NCBI RefSeq assembly: GCF_000471905.2
Contig: NW_006499751.1
Span: 4,960,514 to 5,024,513 of the forward strand
DNA length: 64,000 nt
Reading direction: 5' to 3'
Source: Amborella trichopoda
Lineage: Eukaryota > Streptophyta > Magnoliopsida > Amborellales > Amborellaceae
The position numbers and the translations under genes are program-made. This document shows, piece after piece, positions 45,137-57,599 of the stretch (position 1 is its first letter; the number at the start of each line of letters is the position of its first letter). The notes below the pieces were generated by a model, which saw only the letters and a program-made list of their open reading frames with translations, was not told the origin of the DNA and made no database searches.

Positions 45137-46228
45137 AGAGAGAAACTGAATTTTCAGTACTTTAATATTAAGAGAGAAAGATAAAATACTTATGTTTTTC
45201 TAAAAATCATTTTTATAATTTTATAAATCATATTATCTATGAGGTTCCACCATGGGAGGTGGGGCCCACCATAAATGTGCATGTGGGAGTGCGTGGGGGC
45301 CACCCTTGGCCACCATGAGAGGCACGCCCCTCTTTTTACATATACTTTCCTAATTTTTGTAATGAGACCATCAAGGCACTCAATCAAGAGAAGCATATGG
45401 AAAGTTTTGAATATTATGAGATTTGATTTTTTCAAAGAAAGGATGTGTAAGAAGATTATGGAAAAAAAAACGCAAGAACATTAAATTTTCCACATTTTAT
45501 TTCTTTGATGAGATTAGGTTAAGAAAGCTAAAGGATAAGGTTCTAGCACCTTCCTTTGAATCATGATGGCTGATCTAAGTATTGTATGGCTCAGAACTCT
45601 CACCCCACAGCTTTGGATCTAATCTCCATAAGGATGGCTAACCCTAGAGAAAATCTATAGATAGGGGGGCTCATTCTCTACACCTCTCATCTATCCCTCT
45701 CTTCTCTCTCTAGGTGGCACGTCACTATCCCTCTCATCTCTCTAAGATCTCTCTCTTCTCTGCCTTAGAATAATTTTAAGGTAGCAATAGGTGGCACGCC
45801 CCAAGCTTATGGTGCCCCATACACAAGGTATTGAGAGCTTGTAGTTTGCACATTGGTCCATTGCTCTCATATTTGTTCAAGGGTTGTAGGCCAAGGTTTC
45901 TCATGCTTTAAAGATATGAGATAGACCATTAATCCCATGCGCCAATTGAGGAGGTGTGCAAAGTCCAGTTGAGGTAATCTTCAATTATCTTGTTCTATGG
46001 TTTATAGTCTTCTATTTTCTTGTTCTCATGAGTATTATGTGATTTCTGTTTACTGAATAAAATAAGTTTTATTAGTGGCAATAAGTGATAACCTCTTTTG
46101 TAATTTTTTTTGGTTCATTTTGAATTTATTTAATTGTAATTGGACCTTTGTAAGTGTTCTAGTTGGTATAAAAGAGAAAAAAGTAAAAACCGCGTATACC
46201 ATGCTAGTTCATCTTGTCTAACTTTCAT

Positions 46229-46241
46229 TGGTATTAGATCA
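46229..46241 (+). other. Copia primer-binding site
   Basis: TGGTATTAGATCA lies one base after the LTR end. It resembles the usual TGGTATCAGAGCC complementary to initiator tRNA-Met, with a few changes. Confidence 0.75.
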
Positions 46242-46313
46242 TAGGTTTTTTGCTGCCATTAGGAAGTCTTATTTCTTTTATTTGAATCTTTTATTTTGTT
46301 TGGGACAAGAAAA

Positions 46314-47040
46314 ATGGTTGCACGCAATTTTATCTTCGAGATCCTAAAGACAGAAAGATTCGATGGGACAAACTACTCCTCATGGAAGCGCAAAATTGGC
46401 CATGTGCTTTATGATAAAGGTTTGCATGAGATACTTATTGAGCATAATCCTTATCATCCTCGAAGCGATGCATCTCAGGCTACAAGAGATGCATACGCCG
46501 AATGGGAGCATAAAAAAATGCGTGCAAGGAATATCTTGCTTTGTTCCATGAATAACCCATACACATCTTGAGTATGAGCCAATAAGAACTGTTAAAGGCA
46601 TGCACAAGCTGCTCGAGAAGGAATATGCACATCCTTCTCTCAAGAGTCAATCAATGGCTGTGAAGAAGTACAACAATCTGAAAAATGGTCGAAGGTACAA
46701 TGATATCAGAATATGTGCACACTTTCAAGGCACCTGTTCGAGAGATGGAGGCGACCAAGATGCGACCTCTGGAACCAATACAAGTAGTTCACCTGTTGAA
46801 TACTCTCTCTCCTTCTTGGGAGATATTCATCTCATCCCTTGCTGCCCAAGAGACAGCTCCTAGGCTAGAGAAGCTCATTACGTTGCTCAAAGCTGAAGAG
46901 GAGAGGCATAACGTGCGTAGCGCACCAGCACCAAAAGATGTGGTGTACATGGTAAAATCTCAACCCTTCTTTAAACCTAATAAGGGGAAAGGTAAAATGA
47001 AAAATATGAAGAGGGAGGAAAAGAAAAGAGAGGGAAAATA
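46314..47040 (+). pseudogene. Copia gag remnant
   Basis: Starts MVARNFIFEILKTERFDGTN followed by YSSWKRKIGHVLYDKG, the conserved N-terminal FDGxNYxxWK pattern of Copia Gag. It continues in other frames with HEKYAHPSLKSQSM-like, ISEYVHTFKAPVREMEATKM, LLNTLSPSWEIFISSLAAQE and LITLLKAEEERHN. At least three frameshifts or stops separate these blocks. A lysine-rich tail precedes the knuckle. Confidence 0.85.
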
Positions 47041-50000
47041 AGGGAAAGAGAAACTAGAACTTGTTACATATGCAAGAGAGCGGGTCAGATAGCCAAGGAT
47101 TGCCGGTCCTACAAAAACCTTGAGGCTAACAAAGAACTTGAATGTGTGGTCTTCAACACTTTGTTAGCCGACCCCAAGGGCATATCTTGGTGTCTTGACT
47201 AAGGAGCTACGGCTGATGTGACAAACACCAAGGATGGCTTCCACACTTTTACACCCGTGGGGCCGAGTGAGCAACACATACTCATGGGGGTATCAAAAGA
47301 CCGATGTTCTATGTCTTGGTGATTATGCTCTTGAGATGAAGAATGGAAACGTTTTGGTCCTAAAGCAAGCACTCTATGCTCCTGAAATGAGGAAATGCTT
47401 GGTTTCGGTCCCAAGAACAGTTAAGGCCGGGTTTATCACCACCTTCTTAAAATAAGGTGATTATGAAAAACCACGATGAGATTATCATGACCGGTCTACT
47501 TGTAGATAGTCTCTATTCAATCGAATGATGTGGATGGTTTTCTATGGCATACGCGAATAGGGCACATAGGATTTACAAGAATGCAAAAGACTAAAGAAAG
47601 ATGGAATTCGGCAAAATTATAAAGGCGACTTATCAAAGGTGTGTGAGTCGTGTGTGCAAGGAAAATTACAACGAAAAACTCCAGCAAGGCACAAAGAGCT
47701 TCTAGCATACTTGAAATCATCCATAGTGATGTTTGCGGACCGATGAATGTGGCTACCAAAAGCTGCAAGAGTTACTTCATCACATTTATTGATGACCACT
47801 CGCGATATGGCCGTGTTTACTTAATGCACACAAAATCCGAGGCCTTAGAAAAATTCAAAGAATACAAATCCAAGGTAGAGAACCAAACAAGTTGAACATC
47901 AAAGTTCTAAGAACCAATAGGCGTAGTGAGTACTCCTCCGAATTCTTTAAGAACCTATGTGTGGAGCATGGCATTATTCACCAATATACCATTCCCTACA
48001 AACTGGAGCAAAATGAAGTTCCCGAGATACGGAATAGGACCTTGGTAGAAATGGTGAGAAGTGTGATAGGGCATGCAAAGCTCTCCCTAGACTTTTGGGG
48101 AGAAGCAGTATTGACGGGAGGTTATATCCTGAACCAGACTCCCACCAAAGCTACTCCTCGCGAGGATTTCCACTGATCGTACTCTATCCCTCGACCGCCT
48201 AAAAGTATGTGGGTGTTCTGCTCATGTCCTAACCCCATACCAAAATAGGACAAAACTAGACCCCAAGACCATCAAGTGTACATTCATCGGCTACCCTGAC
48301 CATAGTAAGGAATATCGATTCTTCAACCACGAAAATAGGGCCGTTAATGAGAACCAAGATGCCTACTTCTTTAAGGATGATTTCCTCAAAGCAAAAGTCA
48401 GTCACAAGCAAACAGATCTCTATGAGATGACTGGTGGCAAGGCTGAGTCTTGAGAGCCCGAATCCCAACCTAGAAGAAGTAACCGAATAAGTAGACCACC
48501 TGAATTCTTAACCTACCTGGGGGAACACTATGAGAGTGTTGGGGATGAGCCAGATCATGAGCCTGCAACTTACTAAGAAGTCATAACGTGTTCCGAAAAG
48601 AACCAATTGGTAGAAGCCATGAAAGATGAATACAATTCCATAACCCAAAACCAAGTCTAGAAGTTTGTATCTTTATGTCCAAAACCGTAAGGCCATTAGG
48701 TATAAGTGGGTGCTCAAGAAAAGTTACACTTAGAAGGGAAACTAGAGAAATACAAAGCTAGGCTAGTAGCTAAGGGATTCACCCAAAAAGAAGGGGTAGA
48801 TTATGAAAAAAGTTTCTCCCCAGCTGCAAAGTTCTCATCCATAAGAATCATAATAGCCATAGCTGCCTACTTTGACTTTGAAGTTTATCAAATAGATGTA
48901 AGGACAATCTTTCTAAATAGGGACTTAGAAAAGAAAATTTTCATGAAACGGATTTGAAGAGAAAGGAAAAGGGATCCCTGTGTGCAAGCTAACAAAATCT
49001 CTCTATGGCCTAAAACAAGCATCACGCCAATGATACATCAAATTTCAGGAGACGCCGTCTCTAGCAGGGTTTACCTCAAATGGGGAAGACTACTGCATCT
49101 ATAAAAAGATCAATGGGACTGATGTAGTGTTCATTTCCATATATTTGGATGATATGCTCATAGTTACTAAGTCGGTTGCACTCGTGTTGGAAACAAAGAA
49201 ATTCCTTGCACAACACTTCAATATGAAGGATCTAAGGGAAGCCTCATATGTGTTGGGTATCAAAATAATAAGAAATAGAAAAAGAGAGAACCATTCAACC
49301 TCCCAGGAAAATTTACTACAAAAGAGTGCTAGAAAAGCTTGAGATGGACAAATGCAAGCCCATGTCGACCCTATAGATAAAAAGACAAAGCTAAGCAATC
49401 AAATGTGCCCTAACGACAATGATGAAAAGAAACCCATGGAAAGAGTACTATATAGTAGTGCAGTAGGGTCCCTCATGTATTCTATGTTAAGAACAAGACT
49501 AGACTTGTCCTTTGCCATGAGCATGATTAGCCATTTCCAATGCAACCTTGGGATTGAGCATTGGAAGGCAGTTAAAAGAGTTCCGAGATACTAAAAGCGA
49601 CTGAGAACTACACGCTTACATATGGGGGAGGATCGAAAATCGTTATTCAAGGATATTCCGATGCCAAATAGCAGGGGGACCCAGATGATGTGAAGTCCAC
49701 ATCTAGATATCTATTCATGCTTGGAGAAGGGGTTGTTTCTTGGAAGTCGTAGAAATATGATGTGCTAGTGTTACCCACCACGAAGTCAAGAGTATGTGGC
49801 ATGTTGCATGGCAAACAAGGAGGTTGTATGGATTAAGAAGTTTCTTAGTCAGCTTGATTTTGAACTCGTACGATGTGAGTGCGTATGAATCTTATACAAC
49901 AACACGGCCGCAATATTTGAGTCCAAAGACATCAATTACATACCTACAGATGTAATGGTTGCAGACCCGCTTACAAAGGGGTTAGCTGCAAATGTTTTTG

Positions 50001-50050
50001 TAAAACATATAAGAGAGATGGGGCTGAGAGAAAGTGAGGAAGACAGATTG
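47041..50050 (+). pseudogene. Copia pol remnant (protease, integrase, RT, RNase H)
   Basis: Knuckle-like CYICKRAGQIAKDC (normal His replaced by Gln), then SWCLD-stop-GATADV for the DSGAT protease motif. Integrase: SKVCESCVQGKLQRKTP, HSDVCGPMNVATKS, FIDDHSRYGRVYLM, VLRTNRRSEYSS (second catalytic Asp now Asn), then EQNEVPEIRNRTL. Reverse transcriptase: YKARLVAKGFTQKEGVDYEK, SPAAKFSSIRIIIAIAA, EVYQIDVRTIFLN, IYLDDMLIV (catalytic pair intact), GSLMYSMLRTRLDLSFAMS. RNase H tail: NKEVVWIKKFLSQL, LYNNTAAIF, VADPLTKGL. Frameshifts and stops throughout make it inactive. Confidence 0.9.
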
Positions 50051-50078
50051 TAAAACCTTCAAAGGCCAAGTGAGGGAA

Positions 50079-50627
50079 TGCTGGGTTTCTATGGCCCTTA
50101 AAGGCGTTATGAGAGCATGTAATCAATATTTCGATGTAATGGAACAAAATCTCAGTGGGAGTATGGTCCAATTGGACCGAGATTGGAAAATGAAGTTTGT
50201 CGAGAGTCAAACTAGACTTAACGAGCTAGGCCAGTCGAGTTACAAAACCCTTAATACCTGGGCATAGAACACAAGTGATGAGGGTTAGCAAAGTTATCCC
50301 TTGATGAGGTCGGAGTTGCCTAGGGTACAGAGCCAAGGGACTGTGTGACCCTTGTATGTGATGGTAAGCCTGTAGATATATGGCCCAAAGCCTCATCTTA
50401 AACCATCACACGACATGTACATATGAAAGCCATGTTGGAAAAGCAAATCACCATTGAGGGTGATTCATGCAAATGTGCGAGAGATAATCCCCATATGCAC
50501 CATAGAGTTGTATGTGTGCATCAGATCTGTGTCACCTTGGACTTGTCCCTAAGGAGAACCTGCAATCCATAAACTAGGATTGTGTCCCATCACCTATTGG
50601 ATGACTTTAGTAGCCCAATCATGAAAC
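50079..50627 (+). repeat. Truncated 3' LTR of the Copia element
   Basis: Starts TGCTGGGTTTC directly after the purine-rich AAGTGAGGGAA and matches the first part of the 5' LTR as far as GCCCAATCATGAA. About 1.3 kb of LTR, including the promoter, is absent. The next sequence belongs to another Copia fragment. Confidence 0.88.
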
Positions 50628-52800
50628 AGCTATAGACAAATGTCTTTGGTTGTACATGTTTTGTACACCTTGATCAAATAACTATGGACAAATCTGATGC
50701 ACCCTCAATGTATTGTGTTTTCATAGTTAGTCACTTACTCAAAAGGGGAATTGAGTGTTATGACCCCAAGAAGGCGAAATAATATGTGCAAAGACATGTG
50801 ACCTTGAAGATGTTAGTTAGTTTCAAAGGATTCTGATCCTCAAGTTAGAAAATTAGGGGAAGCATCTTCTACACCTCAGTGTAGTGAATATGAGAGAAAA
50901 AAAAAATGTCCATCTTGACCTATTCAAAAAGACAAAGGCAACCCATTGTTGAGGATGTCATACCAACTACTGATCCAATGATCAACCTCCTCATGAGTCA
51001 ACTAGAACCGATCCTTATAAGGTCTATCCTCTCCATCTCGCTTAGAGCTTCGAGTTGCTATACAAAAATAAAAAAGATTGTATTATGCTATTGAACATTT
51101 TGTTTCGTATACCATCTTTTCTTTGTATTAATTTCTCCTTTCTTCTGTTGATTCTGTCTCAGAACCCATAACTTTGGCCATCGAAAACCCAAATTGGAAA
51201 AGAGCAATGGAGGAAGAAATTCAATCTCTTTGGAAAAAAAGGATACCTGGAAGATAGTGGATCTCCCACTTGGAAAGAGGGTGATAGGGAGTCCTTCAAG
51301 GTCGAGTCTAAACCTGATCAATGCATTGAACAGCACAAGACACTACTTAGCCAAAGGCTTCACGTAGAATTTAAGGAATTGATTATGAAGGGACTGTTGC
51401 ACCCATTGCCAAGATGTAACCATTTGGGCTTTGCTATCCATTGTTGGCTGTAAAGGATAGTCTCTCTTCCAACTAGATGTCAAAAATGCTCTCCTTGTTC
51501 GAGATAGAGGAGGAAGTGTATATGAGATGCGAGGCCAGCCATTGCCAGGCTCTTCCGAGGCCTCCTAGCAAATCTGTCAACTGAAAAAGGCTCTTTATGG
51601 TCTTAAGCAGTCACGACGAGCATGGCTGATTGATTCAGCAAGGTCATGATTGCCATAGGATTCCACCGCACCAGTTCTGATTATTCGCTTTATATAAAGA
51701 GGTGACCACAAGGTACTTTATTGTGACCATCCCTCATTCGTTGTCCATGGATCCCATTATCAATAAGTGTATTTACGGCTTCTTGTACTAATTTTTCCTG
51801 ACCTTACTTTCTTGTCTATGTTGATGATGATGTGGTAACGAGGGATGTCATTCATAGCATATCCTCTCTGAAGACACGTCTTCCCCACAAATTTGATATC
51901 AAGGACTTGGGCCCCCTTAAGTACTGCTTGGGGTATAGAAGGTGCAACCTCCAAGTAAGGAATATTTATTTCACAGAGAGAGTGCACCTTGATCTCTTAC
52001 AGGAATCAGGGAAAACAATGATCAAACCACTTTACTGTCCACTTGATTCTAATATCACAATGGATGCAACTCCAAGAGAAATCCTTAGTGATATAGGAAT
52101 GTACCAGAGGCTGGTCAGTCGCCTCATTTAAGAAAACATTACCCATCCTAACATCCCCTATGCAGTCAACAGCGTCAGCAGGTTCACACACACGCCATGG
52201 TCATCACATTTAGAGGCAGTTGCACATAGTTTGAGATATCTAAAAGGCAGCCCTGGTAAAGGACTCCGATTCAAGTGTAATTTGTATCTTGATTTATGTG
52301 GCTACATAGATGCTCACCAGACTGATTGTCTAGTTGATCACCAATAGGCTACTGGCTATTGCACAATGGCGGGACAAAAATTTGGTTACATGGAGAAGCA
52401 AAAAGAAGATAGTCACACGGTCTAGTGGAGAAGCACAATATTGAGCCATTGCATCAACTGTATGCGAACTTTTATAGCTACGAGTGCTCCTAAATGACAT
52501 GGGAGTGCACATTGTATACCTATGGATTGTGACAATCAAGCTTCCATCTCCATTGCCACTAATCCTGTATTCCATGAAAGGACAAAAGACATTGAGGTTG
52601 ATTATTATTTTACCAGGAAAATAGTGACAAAATAATATGATTAATATCCACTCAATATACCAAGACTGAAAATCAACTAGCTGATAATTTTACCAAGCCA
52701 GTGGGTCGAGCATTACTTCACAGCATTACAAGCACGTTGGGCATGAATGACAAACATGCACAAATTGAGGGGGAGTCTAGAGAATGTGTATATTTACGAT
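50628..52800 (+). mobile_element. Second Copia fragment (reverse transcriptase to RNase H)
   Basis: Reads EPITLAIENPNWKRAMEEEI near 51160, YLAKGFT near 51340, FQLDVKNALL near 51470, KALYGLKQSRRAW near 51580, YVDDDVVTRDV near 51815, then FDIKDLGPLKYCLG, MYQRLVSRLI, PNIPYAVNSVSRFTHTPWSS, LRYLKGSPGKGLRFK, and RNase H blocks CDNQASISIATNPVFHERTK and DIEVDYYFTRKIV. It ends near a purine-rich GAGGGGGAGTCTAGAG, probably the former edge of its 3' LTR. The YVDD core with LGPLKYCLG-type spacing differs from the first element, so it is a separate family. Gag and integrase are absent. Confidence 0.85.
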
Positions 52801-53956
52801 GCATATACAGTCCCGAGGTTTCAATAGGAGTGATACAACCATAACTTTCAAATCTCTTTCCTTAAATTAGAAACTTATGATGCCATCAATCACCCTATCA
52901 CAAGCAAGAAATGATCTGCCATCGGTATCAGATAACTATATGGTGGGCTTCAAGGGTCATTTCTCCGAACGAAGGCAGGATAAGGTAGAACTTGCAGATT
53001 ACCTGAGTTCACGAAATTTCTGTAGTGCTCGTGCCTTTTGTGGAAAAAGCAATAGAAGCTCTTCTCAGACTTTACTTGATGAGGTAATTAAGTGGAGACA
53101 GTTACAGCTTGCTCATAAGAGCTAGCAAATATTTTTATTGATGGGTGGCAGACCAAAATTATACTTCTGTATTACAATAAACTAGAATATCAAAAGGCCC
53201 AACAATACCAAAAGCTAAATATGGAGTCTGGTTATGATCTTTGTATTTTTTTGATAAAAAGTATGGTCATGATCTCTGAAGCATGTAAATGAGATAATAA
53301 GGTCATGGGAATATAGAGATGGCTGCTAGACCATCCATTCCTAAGGAGACTAGCGGAAATAGGTACAAGAATCCAGCCAATCAATACATCCCAATAATTC
53401 TATGTGGGCATCCTGGACCATGACAACTGCTGAGAGTGGAGACCAATATTGCCAGGAATTCAACTTGGTATGAACACCAAAGGAGATGTGAGAAGATTCA
53501 CCTTATTCGCATCAGCCAAGAATGTCACAAACTATCAACAAGGCCGAAATTTAATTGGTTCCCAAACATCCGCGACAATAATAAAATTCTGGAAGGCAGG
53601 AAACAGAAAAAGTGAGGCTAATCGGGAAGGGTACAAGGGATTCTGTTTACCCCCATTGTGAGAAAGTTGTTCACAGTATTGAGAAAAATAGAGTAAAATA
53701 AGGGGATGATTTTACAGTGGCCTAGGAAGTGGATGCGGAGCTAATTTTTACTACTCTCCGAGGCAAGTGCATGGTCTAGGACTACAAGATTAATGATGCA
53801 TTAATTGTGCATAAATGCATAATCAGCCAAAAGTGGTATCAAATTCACCAACAAAAAAACTAATATGAGATATTTTTCCTTTCTCTTTGAGATCAACCGT
53901 GACTGATAAAAGTACAGAAATACAAGTACATAGATAAATGCATATGTTCTATGAAC
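52801..53956. other. Intron sequence right of the Copia fragments
   Basis: Noncoding sequence up to the exon at 53957. It may include the start of a former LTR at 52775-52870, but no repeat partner was found. Open frames at 52877-53125 and 53449-53661 have no recognised domain. Confidence 0.5.
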
Positions 53957-54038
53957 CTTGTCTTCCTCTAGCTTTTGACGGATCTTCTCTCTAGCTCTCT
54001 TCTCTTCATCTTTCTCTGCTTTCCGCAATGCCAATATA
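53957..54038 (-). CDS. UBA/PUB-type protein, charged-helix exon
   Basis: This 82-nt exon, together with the last two bases of the previous exon, encodes RILALRKAEKDEEKRAREKI then RQKLEEDK. It is a long charged helix preceding the conserved AERRRKLGLPPEDP linker. The acceptor GGTGCAG ends at 54039 and the donor GTTCAT starts at 53956. It starts in phase 2 (one base completes an Arg codon) and ends in phase 0. The exon's short size and strong charge bias explain why a longer spurious frame overlaps it. Confidence 0.92.
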
Positions 54039-54842
54039 CTGCACCAGAGACCACACATCAGATTCTTAAGTTAATAAAGTCTGTATATGTACAAGTAACA
54101 AAATATAAAGAATCAGAGAAACCAGAGTGTAAAATACATACGGGCAGTGATTTCATGTAACAGTTGTATACCAATATAATGCAACAACCTTCAAAAAATA
54201 TGTTAAAAGCCATTTGTTTGATCCAAATTTCAAGATATACACTCTTTTCATTCTAATGAGCAATCACAAAAAATAAAAATTTGAAAATGCAACCTAGAAA
54301 ATATTTTTTTAGCCCAATTAATGTAGGCTATCCATTTTCATGAGATGCTTAGATCAAGACCTTAGAATGATCTTTCTTTCCAAATTTTTTAGATAACTTT
54401 ACTATCATTGGAATAACAATATTAAAAAAGAAAAAAATGATTTTGAATTCAAAAAGGCCTAGATCTTGAAATTCATCAAATAGATAGTCTAGATTCATTG
54501 TTGGAGAGGACTCATTTTGACCATATATATGGTGCCAAGTAGTTTTTTATTTTATTTTTAGATTGATTATTGAGATGAAAAGAGTGTGTGTGCCAAATTT
54601 ACAAATACCACAAATATGGTTTTATAGAAGTGTGGTTGCATCATACTATGATACAACTATTGCATGAAATCATTGCTCAATACATAATAGGGCAAAGAAT
54701 ATAAAGAGGATACAGAACAAAACGAAATAACACAAAGAGGCTAACAAGCGGTTCCACCAGTACATAGGATAGAAAAGGACCAAGTGAATGGCAAGTCAAA
54801 ACAAACATTACAAAAACTAGTCAATGATAGATGTGAACCAAC
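54039..54842. other. 804-bp intron of the UBA/PUB gene
   Basis: AT-rich intron with no recognisable genes or repeats. Boundaries follow from the neighbouring exons. Confidence 0.8.
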
Positions 54843-54910
54843 CGTTTCCTCTCATTTTCCTCCTCAATTCGTTTTGCTTCCAAAAGCTCCTTGCCTACCC
54901 GTATCCGCTC
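54843..54910 (-). CDS. UBA/PUB-type protein, short upstream exon
   Basis: This 68-nt exon encodes ERIRVGKELLEAKRIEEENE then RK and two bases of an Arg codon. The ERIRxGKELLEAKRIEEENERKR block is highly conserved among plant homologues. The acceptor TTTTAG is at 54916-54911. The donor GTTGGT at 54842 is weak, but it is the only choice that keeps the reading frame into the next exon; an alternative GT five bases on breaks it. The upstream intron is 9.1 kb and holds a Gypsy element in the same orientation as the gene. Confidence 0.92.
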
Positions 54911-55584
54911 CTAAAATATATGCATCAAGTACATTTAGAGACAATTGATACAGAGTTAAGAAATTTCCGGAGTAACAAAGAAGATGGATAACTCAAACCA
55001 CCTTCTGCAGGGCCAAGTGCATCTTAAAATAGGAAACTAGTAAAACAATTATAAGTCTAATTGGAAACTAGAACAAACAACATACAATTGAGCACACATT
55101 CAACAAATTCCAATACAAAGGAAAAAAACAAGATTTCTGATAGATACTTTCTTGCATAACCAGCCAAGAGGGTTCCAGTTCTTCATCTATGAGATTTTTG
55201 GCAAAAATCAGAACAGCCACAAATTATTATAATGTTGTAGGTACACCTGAAATACATATTTGATTATTTAGTGCATCATTGTAGTCTCAATTTTTTCCAG
55301 GCTCATCACACCAATTATGTCAACTTTTCCTCAACCATTAATTATGTCATGGAGGATATACAGGAAGTAGAAGAGAATGAATTTTAAGGAAGAAAAGCAA
55401 CAATCAAAAATAGAAGATGACATTAGATTAAATGGAGCGTGAGAGATGCTATAGTATTATTTTTTTATTCAAACGCTATAGTAATATTGAATGAGAAAGC
55501 ATTGGACAATATCTTATATGTTAACTGCCACTACGATATGGTTTCTTCAACCACAAAAATAAATGCCACATGCAGATCTAAAGC
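54911..55584. other. Intron sequence left of the Gypsy element
   Basis: AT-rich intronic sequence between the exon at 54843-54910 and the Gypsy 3' LTR. No gene or repeat recognised. Confidence 0.6.
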
Positions 55585-55813
55585 AACTATCACAAGATTT
55601 TTTCTCATCTAGCCAAACTGTGCGGCCTTGACTCCCAAGTATGGTTACTTGAATTCACGTTCAGCCTCCTAACATGCTATGAGCACACACAAGCACTACA
55701 CACAAAAGGAGCACAAGAGGGTCAAGAGCCGTGGGCCAACTTTATTGCCCTCTTTATAATTACAAGTAAAATGCTGAAGATGCCAACCAATGGTCTGGGC
55801 CCCTGATTTACAG

Positions 55814-56039
55814 CACTGTTTGAAAAGTCGGCCAACTTTTCAAAAATTGGCTGACTAACTCGGATTCGGGCACCAGCCAAGCCCGAGTATGCCGGATTTC
55901 ATAGGCCACGTATTGGGAATTTCCCTATAGTGCACTAATCAGCTAATTTATACACTAATCAACACTAATTGGCCGATTTGTACACTAATCGGTGATTTAT
56001 TGAAAAAAATGATGAATTTTTGCATTGTTCTAATACCTT

Positions 56040-56082
<43 letters not shown>

Positions 56083-56550
56083 ACCACTCCCTCTCTCTCG
56101 GTTTCCCTCTCTTTCTCTCGGTTTCTCTCTCTCTATTTTCCTCTCAAATTAAATGTTTTATACAAAAAATAAATAAATCTGCTTTTATTCTCAAATTGCT
56201 AAAATGCAATGTGAATTTAATAACTTATAAAACTGCTTTTAAAATTAGCTTTTTAGTGTAAAAAAATTTTAATTCACTGAAAAAGTATTACTTCAGGTTC
56301 GTAATGTCCGGAACCCAATTATGCCTATGGTATTTTTTTGTTTCACTTATTTCATGTGACAATATAAATAAACAATACATATAAAATTTCAATATTATTT
56401 ACAATTCTTTTATACCTTCTTTTGGGATATTTTACCCCCATTTGTTTTTTCAGTATAAAACTCGGCACTAATCGGCCGACTAGAGTAGGTCCTACTAATC
56501 AGCTCAGGCCATGACCGACAAGTCGGCCCAACTCGTTCTTTCCAACACTG
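55814..56550. mobile_element. Non-autonomous hAT-type element nested in the Gypsy LTR
   Basis: A 737-bp insert starts CACTGTTTGAAAAGTCGGCC, and its reverse-complemented end starts CAGTGTTGGAAAGAACG. It is flanked by ATTTACAG (55806-55813) and GTTTATAG (56551-56558), an 8-bp duplication matching at six positions. The corresponding site in the intact LTR (around 61547-61560, GGTTTACACATATC) is uninterrupted. Internal CACTAATCGGCCGA motifs and a (CT)n run (56043-56080) are present; there is no transposase. Confidence 0.85.
56043..56080. repeat. (CT)n microsatellite
   Basis: A near-perfect run of CT units followed by further CT-rich sequence to about 56135, inside the nested hAT element. Confidence 0.95.
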
Positions 56551-56660
56551 GTTTATAGAACCTAGTTACAACATATGATTTCCAAATACAAAGGGACACT
56601 TGGTAGCCAGCCCTTACCAAAGCCTGCCAAAAGGCATTACCTCATTGTGCCATTTGACGT

Positions 56661-56888
56661 GCAGGCAAGTGACCATTACAGGCCACTTATGACCTAGATG
56701 CTGCCTATTGTGAATTTGGACTCCATCCTTCCTGCCAAGGCCGCTTGGCCCAGGTCAAGCACCATCATTGGCATGCAGGCAAGTGACCATTACAGGCCAC
56801 TTATGACCTAGATGCTGCCTCTTCTGAATTTGGACTCCATCCTTCCTGCCAAGGTTGCTTGTCCCAGGTCAAGCGCCATCATTGCCTT
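56661..56888. repeat. 114-bp tandem duplication in the Gypsy 3' LTR
   Basis: Units 56661-56774 and 56775-56888 begin GCAGGCAAGTGACCATTACA and end near CACCATCATTG, with few differences. The 5' LTR has a single copy (about 61686-61800), so the duplication arose after insertion or the two LTRs differ by recombination. Confidence 0.92.
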
Positions 56889-57599
56889 GCACCACACAGT
56901 GTCTCTTGTGTGCATGCATGAGCGTGAGGCCTGAGCCTCCATCCCCCGCACAAGTCTTGTCCACCATAATTGGATTTGGTCGGTCTATGGTGTTAGTAAC
57001 CCCCCTCATAAAGGTTTGTTAGCTTCAAGAATTGGACAAACAGGTGCGATAGTTTTGTACATCCAAGTGGTACAAGTTCTTGCAGGATTTGTAGGTCATT
57101 TCTCCGTTGCATGTTAGCCATGGAAGGTTCATGACAAGCCTCCACCACCATGAGTTCTGACTTCCTCATTGGGGGTCTGGCCAAGAACTCGCTCAGTGGG
57201 GCTCGAACTGCCTAAATCCTTGTCTCATCCTCATTGCGATGATATGCTCCAGAAAGCTTACATGGCACACCAGTTGCACCTTGATCTGTTAGGGACGGCC
57301 AAGCATTAAGCCATCTTACCTATTCGCCTAGTCACCTCAAGAGGAACACCTTATCTTTGGATTAGGCCACAATGTGCCATCTTGATGCTAATCTTCTTCC
57401 ATATTCAAGGAATGAGCTCGAGCACCACCTAGTCCCCAACTTAGAACTCAAGGTGTCGCCAAGTCAACATGCTTCTTCATGCACCAAACTGCTTGGTCAA
57501 GGTATTTAAACACCTCTAACTGCACCTCCCTCGCCTAAGCCAATCTCAATATAGCTGGGCACCACCAACCTTGCTGCAAAGCCACATCATGTGGCACCA

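Larger units (their letters stand above)
44113..46227 (+). repeat. 5' LTR of the Copia element
   Basis: Begins TGTTGGGTTT and ends AACTTTCA just before the primer-binding site. The first 790 bp, minus a MITE, match 50079-50627. It contains TATAAAT at 45130-45136 and a downstream pyrimidine-rich leader (45690-45770). Without the MITE the LTR is about 1.87 kb. Confidence 0.85.
44113..50627 (+). mobile_element. Ty1/Copia retrotransposon, antisense in the UBA/PUB intron
   Basis: Complete order on the + strand: 5' LTR (44113-46227), tRNA-Met-type primer-binding site (46229), gag (46314-47040), zinc knuckle and protease (about 47060-47230), integrase (about 47700-48180), reverse transcriptase (about 48590-49590), RNase H (to about 50050), purine-rich tract, and a truncated 3' LTR (50079-50627). 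The two LTRs align over most of the retained 3' LTR with many substitutions, so the insertion is old. It lies opposite to host transcription and well away from the flanking exons. Confidence 0.92.
55585..57183 (-). repeat. 3' LTR of the Gypsy element (interrupted)
   Basis: Matches 61339-62085 in order: CATCTAGCCAAACTG, the ACACAAGCACTACACACAAA region, CAAATACAAAGGGACACTT, TACAGGCCACTTATGACCTA, GCGCCATCATTGCC and the outer end GGGGGTCTGGCCA. It carries a hAT insertion (55814-56550) and a tandem duplication (56661-56888) that the other LTR lacks. Confidence 0.85.

Noticed and set aside
53449..53661. 70-codon open frame left of the exon at 53957
   Set aside because: No recognised domain; its orientation is opposite to the gene, and neighbouring sequence is noncoding.
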